Assembly (NCBI GenBank): GCA_937924895.1
Contig: CALEYP010000113.1
Location: 1-56,175 of the forward strand
Reading direction: 5' to 3'
DNA length: 56,175 nt
Source of the DNA: an uncultured Alphaproteobacteria bacterium
Lineage (GTDB): Bacteria > Pseudomonadota > Alphaproteobacteria > Puniceispirillales > Puniceispirillaceae
In this document: in pieces, positions 50,179 through 56,175 of the stretch
Position numbering within the stretch: the first letter of the stretch is position 1
Layout: each line of letters opens with the position of its first letter
Notes under the pieces: model-generated
Told to the model about the DNA's origin: nothing
Databases searched by the model: none
What the model saw: only the letters and a program-made list of their open reading frames with translations
Translations under genes and position numbers: made by a program

Positions 50179-51393
50179 TTAAGGCGCTGACGGCAGCACA
50201 ATTTGCGCCGCAATTATCACATTGCCCGTTTCTTCATTGATAATGATAGACTCGCTTGGCATGCTAACAGCGCGCTGGGAGCGGATAAATTTATTACGGA
50301 TGCGCAACCAATCTAGGTAATCCCCTTCAGCTGAAATAGTGAGGGTTGTACCCACAATCCGTTGTGCCGGTAACCCAAGCGGTGTGATCGCTTGTTCCGT
50401 TAATTCCATGCCAGCATCTTCAAGCTGAGTGACAAGCGATTCAAGCTGCGCTTGTGCTTGCGCTTGCGGTGTAAAGCTGGTGGTGAAAGAGGCAATCTGG
50501 GCTTCTTTCTGTTTCCGTTTTTCAAGCATCGCTGAGATTTGCGGTTGGTTCTGTCTGACCGAGCGTTTTAAATTATCTACCTCATTGATAATCCGAAGAT
50601 TTTCATTCGTCGTTGGGATCAAATAGGTGGTGTTCAACATGAAAGGCCCAACGGTGAAGATAAGAATAATAAATACCCATAATACGACACCGGCGATGGC
50701 ATTGCCATTTGCCTCTCTTAGATAGCGCGCACGAGAAAACCTTGTTTTTGCGAGTTTTTTACGTAATTTCGCGCGTTTCTTTTCCTCTGCTTTTTCTTTA
50801 GTGGCGGCTAATTTGGCCGCTTTTTTCGCTTCTTTATCTGCTTTCGCCTGCTGCTGTGCTTGGCGTTTTGCTTCTTTCTTTTGTGCCTTTGTTTGTGCAG
50901 CCGGAGCTAGAGGAGCGCCAATCCCTGTGACACCCATCGCTGGTGCGCCGGCCTCGTCCATCATCGCTGGCTCAGTCTGTGGTGACATATCTTGTGCAAA
51001 AGGGGTTTGTGCAAAGGCGTTTGGTGCCATCATCGCAGGCGCGGTTGGCGCCATTTGGGGTGCAGCTTGTTCAGCAACAGGTGCCTGCATCGGTGACATC
51101 TGAGGCTGTGCGGCGGCCATGCCAGGCTGTGCCATCATCTGTGGGTCAGGCATTGATGCCTGTGGTGCCATCTCGGTCTGGGGCGGTTGCATCATAGGTT
51201 GTTGCGGCATCATTGCCGGCTGCTGCCCCATGGGCTGCTGGCCCATCGGTGGTTGACCCATCTGCTGCTGCATCATCATCTGCTGTTGCTGTGCCATTTG
51301 CTGACCAGCTTGCATGGCTTGCAGAAGCGCAAGTGCCTCAGGGGCAACTTGCATTTGCTGTGCGGCTTGTTTTTTCTTTGAACGATCAAACAT
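50179..51393 (-). CDS. PilO-like protein with Met/Gln-rich cytoplasmic tail
   Basis: A 404-residue bitopic protein. Residues about 10-155 are dominated by Met, Gln, Pro and Ala with repeated QQM, MGQQP and MMQ patterns. Residues about 166-225 form a Lys/Ala-rich charged helix (KAQKKEAKRQAQQQAKADKE). One membrane helix follows (about 234-255, AGVVLWVFIILIFTVGPFM), then a periplasmic coiled coil and a ferredoxin-like domain as in PilO/GspM. Ordinary PilO proteins have only a very short cytoplasmic N-terminus, so the tail is exceptional. It lies 15 bases after the PilM-PilN gene; a 123-base gap separates it from the next gene. Confidence 0.72.
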   Translation of the reverse strand: MFDRSKKKQAAQQMQVAPEALALLQAMQAGQQMAQQQQMMMQQQMGQPPMGQQPMGQQPAMMPQQPMMQPPQTEMAPQASMPDPQMMAQPGMAAAQPQMSPMQAPVAEQAAPQMAPTAPAMMAPNAFAQTPFAQDMSPQTEPAMMDEAGAPAMGVTGIGAPLAPAAQTKAQKKEAKRQAQQQAKADKEAKKAAKLAATKEKAEEKKRAKLRKKLAKTRFSRARYLREANGNAIAGVVLWVFIILIFTVGPFMLNTTYLIPTTNENLRIINEVDNLKRSVRQNQPQISAMLEKRKQKEAQIASFTTSFTPQAQAQAQLESLVTQLEDAGMELTEQAITPLGLPAQRIVGTTLTISAEGDYLDWLRIRNKFIRSQRAVSMPSESIIINEETGNVIIAAQIVLPSAP

Positions 51394-51408
51394 TTAACGC
51401 TACATCCC

Positions 51409-53022
51409 TTAATCTTCGCGGATAATGACCGCTGATAAGGTGAAGCCAAAATAGGTTTGCCCGTCATTTGGCGGTGTTAAATTCACCTGTGGGTTATTGG
51501 CGAGTCCAGAATTTGATAATTCCGTTACAAATAGGTTGATCGCCTCTTGGGTGCGACCACTTCCTGTCATGGTTAATGTTGTAGCATTCACGACTTGAAG
51601 TGTATCTAACTCAACACCATCTGGGACCAAATCTGGCAATGTATCCATGAATTGAACCCGTCCTCTTGGGCGCAATTCTGTGCTAAGGGCGGCGAGCTCT
51701 GAATCGAGATTCTGTACTTGATTATTCACAGACTGCAACTGCGCCTGTGTCGCTTGCGCATCAGCTGCGATAGCATCATAACCGCGGCTTCCGGCCTGAC
51801 TTTCAAGATATTGTGGTAATACGAGGCCGCCCGTCCATAACCCCATCAGGATAAAGAGGAACAGCCACATTTTCACCAAAGTGCGCGATATGACACCAAC
51901 CTGCCGATTGCGCAATAAGGTTGCAGCCGCTGGTAGAATATTGAGACGCGACAATGTGTTATCTGGCGAGCCAAATGTGCCCAGCCGCTGCAGTCCCAAG
52001 CCAAAGACTGACGCAAATAGTGACTTGTTAGGAATTTGGGCAAGCAAGTCAGACACCGATTGTGATGTCGTTACCCCTTCAGCTGTGTTCCACAGCGATA
52101 GCGGCGCTAACGTAAAATGCTTATCCAATAATTTTACAAGATTAGTCGCGGCTGGCGTGTCAACAGCAATATACAGAATGGAGAAGGGGGCAAAATCAAG
52201 CTCTTCCTGCAAAAACAGAACCGCTTGTTTCATGGTATTCGCTAAGCGGCCACCAACCTCATCCCAGAACTCGCTATCTAGGTCGTCTACAGCCTCAATT
52301 TCCTTTAACAGGATAAGATCAAATTCACTGACCTCTAACTTGATGGTGTGAAAGCGATTTTGTTGAAACGCAATAATTTCAAGGCGGTTATCAGAGATAT
52401 GGAGCACCGCTTGTGACTGTCTCTTTTCATCTCTTGGTAGTGTGGCATAGCGATAATTCGCCAGCGCCATAGCTTCCACTTCAAGAAAGACAGGGTTGAG
52501 GTGAGAGGCAAGTAGCAAATCGGCCCACGGGCGGATAACAGCCTCCTCGGCATAGGCAAGAACCACACGCGTCAAATCATCATTTTCTGAGCTGACAAGG
52601 ACTGTGTAGGTGAAGAACGGGTCTTCATATTTGGCTAAATCAGGTTCTGCTTCGACCCAAAAATCAAGGAAACGGCCTTCTTTGGCAAGCTCATTTGGTG
52701 GGGTATAGGGCAAATTCACTTGTCGCACAGCTAAGATACCAGGCGGGATGATAATGCCAGCATCCTGCGCGGAGAACATGCCTTGGTCTCGCATAGAGCG
52801 GATAGTATCAGCCACCATATCTTGCTGGCGTGCAAAATTCTGCAAATCCACTTCACGCGGCAAAGCTACACTCGCCAGATGTTGAACAGAAATCTCTTTG
52901 CCTGTGTTTTTGACCTCAGCCACAGTCACAGCATTACTGTGCAGCTTCACAGCAACGATATTATCAAGCCCACCGCCGATAGGACGGAGAATTTGGGCAA
53001 ATGAGGAGAGCGAGTTAGCCAT
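51409..53022 (-). CDS. PilM-PilN fusion protein
   Basis: A 537-residue protein joining two normally separate pilus components. Residues 1-370 resemble the cytoplasmic actin-like PilM/GspL fold (KLHSNAVTVAEVKNTGKEI, AGIIIPPGILAVRQVNLPY, FLEVEAMALANYRYATL). After a membrane helix (about 384-402, WLFLFILMGLWTGGLVLP) comes a coiled coil (QATQAQLQSVNNQVQNLDSE) and a PilN-like ferredoxin domain (VELDTLQVVNATTLTMTGSG). GspL of type II secretion has a similar overall layout, so this may be a GspL-like protein. The operon promoter should lie in 53023-53155, divergent from a plus-strand gene. Confidence 0.75.
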   Translation of the reverse strand: MANSLSSFAQILRPIGGGLDNIVAVKLHSNAVTVAEVKNTGKEISVQHLASVALPREVDLQNFARQQDMVADTIRSMRDQGMFSAQDAGIIIPPGILAVRQVNLPYTPPNELAKEGRFLDFWVEAEPDLAKYEDPFFTYTVLVSSENDDLTRVVLAYAEEAVIRPWADLLLASHLNPVFLEVEAMALANYRYATLPRDEKRQSQAVLHISDNRLEIIAFQQNRFHTIKLEVSEFDLILLKEIEAVDDLDSEFWDEVGGRLANTMKQAVLFLQEELDFAPFSILYIAVDTPAATNLVKLLDKHFTLAPLSLWNTAEGVTTSQSVSDLLAQIPNKSLFASVFGLGLQRLGTFGSPDNTLSRLNILPAAATLLRNRQVGVISRTLVKMWLFLFILMGLWTGGLVLPQYLESQAGSRGYDAIAADAQATQAQLQSVNNQVQNLDSELAALSTELRPRGRVQFMDTLPDLVPDGVELDTLQVVNATTLTMTGSGRTQEAINLFVTELSNSGLANNPQVNLTPPNDGQTYFGFTLSAVIIRED

Positions 53023-53155
53023 GGTTAAAAACTAATATATATCAATGATTTTGTTAATAAATATTTCACAAAAACACCTGAATTTATGCAAGAAGATAGA
53101 CGTATCAGCCAAGCTGTTATAGGATTTTGGCTTATTAGCGAAAAAAGGGCGAATC

Positions 53156-53593
53156 ATGACCGACGATCTCTTACAACAATATGGCTTACTCCTGATTGGT
53201 ATTGGGGCAAGTTTCTTTCTGATTTTACTGATTGTGGCTTTGCTACGTTTGCGTAAACATAAGCGAGGATTAAGGCCAGCTGCTGCCATGGCAGTCGAAG
53301 AGAGCAGTATCTCTGATGAGGCGCCAACAGCCCCTGTGATGCCGCAAGTGCCTGAATCTATGCCAGCTGCTGAAGACGCCATGGAGGCAAGTGGTGGTTT
53401 TAAGTTGTTTAAACGCCGCAAGAAGCGAAAAAACAAACAGGCCGGTCAAGATGATGTCGCCTCTCAATTAGCAGATATAGAGCAGCAAATGTTGGCATTG
53501 CGTGAATTGTTTCGTAATGGCGAGATAGCCCGGTCAGTGTACATCGCAGAGACTAAAGCGCTTTATGAGACAGCGCGGTTGCTAACTGAATAA
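53156..53593 (+). CDS. Single-pass membrane protein inside the pilus locus
   Basis: A 145-residue protein with one N-terminal helix (about 9-31, GLLLIGIGASFFLILLIVAL). An acidic Pro/Ala/Met linker follows (about 45-80), then a strongly basic patch KLFKRRKKRKNKQ and a C-terminal helix with QLADIEQQMLALRELFRNGE resembling a short oligomerisation (SHOCT-like) motif. I do not recognise the family. It is the only plus-strand gene within the pilus locus, lying between the secretin gene and the PilM-PilN gene, and ends in a shared terminator. The ATG is preceded by AAAAAAGGGCGAATC. Confidence 0.68.
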   Translation: MTDDLLQQYGLLLIGIGASFFLILLIVALLRLRKHKRGLRPAAAMAVEESSISDEAPTAPVMPQVPESMPAAEDAMEASGGFKLFKRRKKRKNKQAGQDDVASQLADIEQQMLALRELFRNGEIARSVYIAETKALYETARLLTE

Positions 53594-53615
53594 TTCTTAA
53601 AGATATAGAAAAAAG

Positions 53616-53640
53616 AAAGAGGGGCGTCTGGCCCCTCTTT
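53616..53640. terminator. Bidirectional terminator between secretin and 53156 gene
   Basis: AAAGAGGGGC (53616-53625) and GCCCCTCTTT (53631-53640) form a perfect 10-bp stem with loop GTCTG, flanked by A-rich sequence on the left and TTATT on the right. On the minus strand it follows the secretin stop codon directly and runs into a T-rich tract. The secretin gene is therefore transcribed separately from the downstream pilus genes. Confidence 0.85.
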
Positions 53641-56175
53641 TTATTGCTCAGAGCTATTATCGCGAGGTGGAACAGGCGGTCTAAAAGCTGAATGAGGCTG
53701 GAAGTCTGATGAGGGGTCAATCACAGTTGGTGCCATGAAGATGATCATCTCACTGACATTACTCGACACTTGGTCAGAGCCGCCAACAAGCGGCGCTAAG
53801 GGGGCAATGGCTCCCGTAGTTCCAGGCAGACCTCTTGTGGTTGTGTTTTCAGAGTTTGCTGCTAAGCCCGCCAGAACAATCACATCACCCGGCGCAGCTG
53901 TGAAGGCTGTCTCAATGGTATCTTCTGTATAGTCAGCCTGTGCAGCAGTCGTGATATCGTTGATGTTTGATTCTGTGAAACGCTTGTTTTTAATCGTCAC
54001 ACCCATCCGCACGGTGCGGTTGGCAGGATAAACCTCGACCCCTTCCAAGACGAGTTCAAATGGCGCTTCTTCTTCTGCTTCAACTTGGTTGGTTGTCACA
54101 GTGCCGTTGTCATTTGTTGTCTCGGTGTAGATAAGCTTAGCAACCTGTGTACGAGAGATGCTCGCGCGTTCCGCGCCATCTTCGACCAAAATCGTTGGGC
54201 TAGATAATACACGTCCAAGTTGGTTGCTCTCAAGGAAGCTTAAGGCGGAAGAGATGAAAGGGTCACCATTATTGCCACCAGGTGAGCGTAGATTTACCGA
54301 ATAGCCGCCGGCAATGGCTTGCGAGATATTGGTCAGCGTATCAGCGCCAATACTGCCGCCTGGCGTCGTAATGGTTGTGCTTCGTAAGGCGGCTTCGGTG
54401 ATGCCATTGCCGCCAGCCGCATTCACAGCTTCAGTAATCAAGTTCGCAATCTGTCTGTTAAAGTCGCGAGAGACTGTAATCATAAAGATCTCAACCAAAA
54501 CCTGAAGTCGCGGTACGTCAAATTCTTCAATTAGGCGCACAGCTAGTGAGTTATCATAGCGCCGTCCACGAACGATAAGGCCCGTTGAATCACGCTGGAA
54601 TGTCACCTCATAATCTGTGTCGCAGCCATTGGCATCTGTACCAGTTGCAGCCGCCGCTGCATTTGTAACCGTATCAGCGGCACCTGCTACGGCGTCAGCC
54701 ACTGCATCCGCTGCGCCACCCTCTGCGGCATCTCCCTCTGCACCGGCATCTCCCTCTGCAGCGGCGTCCTCATTAGCTGCATCATCATCGTCATCTGCAA
54801 CTGGGGCGCTAGCTGTACCATTTGCAGTGAAATAACTCTCGAGATGTTCTTGCGCTTCATCCTTATCAGCATTGTAAACTGCGATTTTTTCAACAAAGAT
54901 CTCTTGGCCTGTGCGGACACAAGCATCTTCCACCAAAATATCGCTTAGTGACATGCCGCCTGTTTGGGCGCGCAGCTCATTTGTCATCGTTTCTTTGCTT
55001 GGGTCCAGCAGCGATGCGGTCTCTTCGTCAAACCGATCAAGTTGTTGGCGTAGAACAAAATTTTCATTTGACAGAAAAGAGAGAGCGTCTGTTGCAATTT
55101 CACCCATTGATGACCGGGGAAAGCCCTTAATGCCTGCATTAAACCCCTTATCATCACCGCTGAGAAGTAGCTGTGAGGTGTCGATCATAGTGCTTATTTT
55201 GGTAAGATCAGCCTCAGCGCGCGCGAGGTTCTTTTTGTTGAATAGCAACTCATTATGGCCACGGATTGCAGCTTTCATAGCTGTATCTAATAGCACAAGC
55301 TCTTCATCTGTGTAGAAGCGGGCAATATCGCGGTTGCTGTCATATAAGATGGCCAAGCCATTTTGAGTCAACAGTGAATCCAAAATGGATAATGCGCCGG
55401 CGCGTACCGATAAAGAGACTGTCCGGTCAAGTGTTTCCACACCTTGCGATAGGGTAAATTCAACGCCAATAGATTGTGATACCAGTGCCAATACATCTTG
55501 CAGAGGAATTTGCCGCACTGAGAGATTGAATTCCAGATCAGTAACATGATCAGCTAAAATGGCGGTTTTTGAGATGAATGCGCTATCTCGTCCACCAATC
55601 AAATATAAGTCGGCTGGTAAGCTCAGATATCCATTCGGGTCTTCTGTCAAGTTGGCGCCAATCAAATCAGGGAATTCACCTGCATTTGAGTTTAAGGGAA
55701 CTGTTTTTAAAAATAGCTCATCAACGCGTGTTTCCATTTCGCGCAATTTGCCAAACAGGAAGGTTTCTAGTTCCAAGCCTTTGTCAAACATCAGCTTATC
55801 ACGTGCATCACCTCTTGTTTTCGTGATGCGTGCTTTTTCCTCGTCACTTAACTCACGAGGCTGAGGCGCTGCAACTTCTTGAATGCCAGCTTCTTGGCGT
55901 TGCTGGATCTTGAAATTAATTTCCTCCGACAGCTGTGCTTCGATTAGTTGTAGAAACGTTGGATCAGATAGAGATTCAGGTCCGTGAATAACCTGTAGGA
56001 TTGAACGGCGCGGAATCCGCTGATTGAACTCAGTAACGCGCTCATTTTCAATTGGGGATATAAGGCGGTCACGAACGATTTGTTTCGTTGCCTCAACTTG
56101 AATATCATCATTGCGCAGCCGATCAGGCGCGCTGCATGACCCCAAAGCAATTGAAGTCAGCAAAAGAGCTGTTAG
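53641..56175 (-). CDS. Lipoprotein secretin (PilQ/MshL/GspD-like), 5' end missing
   Basis: At least 845 residues are visible; the frame is open to the right edge of the window. The visible N-terminus is the end of a lipoprotein signal with lipobox ALGSC, so only a few residues are missing and the protein is anchored in the outer membrane. Helical and N-domain regions (about 30-330) precede a short-domain repeat. An insert very rich in Ala, Asp, Glu and Gly (about 455-510) follows, and the C-terminal secretin domain (about 570-835) has VQVLVEIFMITVSRDFNR-type strands and APGDVIVLAGLAANSENTTT with RGLPGTTGAIAPL. It forms the outer-membrane channel of the pilus or secretion system. Confidence 0.88.
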   Translation of the reverse strand, partial: LTALLLTSIALGSCSAPDRLRNDDIQVEATKQIVRDRLISPIENERVTEFNQRIPRRSILQVIHGPESLSDPTFLQLIEAQLSEEINFKIQQRQEAGIQEVAAPQPRELSDEEKARITKTRGDARDKLMFDKGLELETFLFGKLREMETRVDELFLKTVPLNSNAGEFPDLIGANLTEDPNGYLSLPADLYLIGGRDSAFISKTAILADHVTDLEFNLSVRQIPLQDVLALVSQSIGVEFTLSQGVETLDRTVSLSVRAGALSILDSLLTQNGLAILYDSNRDIARFYTDEELVLLDTAMKAAIRGHNELLFNKKNLARAEADLTKISTMIDTSQLLLSGDDKGFNAGIKGFPRSSMGEIATDALSFLSNENFVLRQQLDRFDEETASLLDPSKETMTNELRAQTGGMSLSDILVEDACVRTGQEIFVEKIAVYNADKDEAQEHLESYFTANGTASAPVADDDDDAANEDAAAEGDAGAEGDAAEGGAADAVADAVAGAADTVTNAAAAATGTDANGCDTDYEVTFQRDSTGLIVRGRRYDNSLAVRLIEEFDVPRLQVLVEIFMITVSRDFNRQIANLITEAVNAAGGNGITEAALRSTTITTPGGSIGADTLTNISQAIAGGYSVNLRSPGGNNGDPFISSALSFLESNQLGRVLSSPTILVEDGAERASISRTQVAKLIYTETTNDNGTVTTNQVEAEEEAPFELVLEGVEVYPANRTVRMGVTIKNKRFTESNINDITTAAQADYTEDTIETAFTAAPGDVIVLAGLAANSENTTTRGLPGTTGAIAPLAPLVGGSDQVSSNVSEMIIFMAPTVIDPSSDFQPHSAFRPPVPPRDNSSEQ

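Noticed and set aside
53032..53436. 134-residue minus-strand frame opposite the 53156 gene
   Set aside because: It mirrors the plus-strand gene, which has a clear helix-linker-helix design, a ribosome site and a terminator; the mirror frame is Ser/Ala-rich and featureless.
54617..54835. Plus-strand Ala/Ser frame opposite the secretin insert
   Set aside because: Pure reflection of the low-complexity acidic insert on the other strand.
1..56175. Mobile elements, prophage, CRISPR arrays and attachment sites
   Set aside because: I saw no transposase, integrase or phage-like product, no regularly spaced direct repeats and no duplicated tRNA end; the tRNA-Val gene has ordinary neighbours.

Overview
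The window is a gene-dense bacterial chromosome segment with moderate GC, about 55 protein genes, one tRNA and almost no non-coding space. Several short conserved families point to an alphaproteobacterium: MmcB, DUF3126, DUF2794, DUF1489, a DUF1127 protein with CUCCUCCC-type RNA hairpins, and the rlmE-guaB-guaA order. The base composition and the small, tightly packed genes would fit a marine lineage such as SAR116, but that placement is a guess. I saw no insertion sequence, prophage, integrase or CRISPR array.

Layout. 1-2258 (-): alpha/beta hydrolase, aldose 1-epimerase and the start of a DHA2 MFS pump. 2531-4389 (+): mgtE and a DUF1489 gene. 4393-11589: secreted nuclease, MFS transporter, a split YeeE/YedE transporter pair, glnE and a MATE pump. 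11826-16162 (+): a two-gene RND efflux system. 16215-20149 (+): rlmE, guaB and guaA. 20218-24006 (+): small membrane protein, methyltransferase, nitronate monooxygenase, GFA protein, GNAT and LysE exporter. 24007-26798: a short unit with a 17-codon ORF, an unknown gene, an EamA transporter and three small conserved genes. 27043-30501 (+): yfgM-like, bamB and der, the classic outer-membrane/ribosome-assembly trio. 30520-35206: N-formylglutamate amidohydrolase, tRNA-Val(GAC), DUF952, YaiI, TauE, truncated haemoglobin, SOUL protein and MmcB.

35213-35588 (-) is the most unusual small locus. A DUF1127 gene is flanked on both sides by stem-loops that expose a CUCCUCCC loop, and the 3' one is followed by a strong intrinsic terminator. 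This matches the alphaproteobacterial CcsR or 'cuckoo' stress-RNA family, with an extra copy in the 5' leader.

36472-42677 holds a FecR-domain exported protein, an HD-domain protein, and a MoxR, DUF58 and transglutaminase operon. 42674-56175 is a type IV pilus/type II secretion-like locus, mostly on the minus strand: a lipoprotein secretin (cut by the window end), a PilM-PilN fusion, a PilO-like protein with a Met/Gln-rich cytoplasmic tail, a PilP-like protein with a SPOR-like domain, a GspE/PilB ATPase and a GspF/PilC membrane protein. It continues without a gap into a CHASE2 adenylate cyclase and a TPR outer-membrane barrel. Linking a pilus or secretion machine to cAMP signalling and a surface barrel in one transcription unit is the main larger-scale candidate for an undescribed system. 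No pilin gene lies inside the window.
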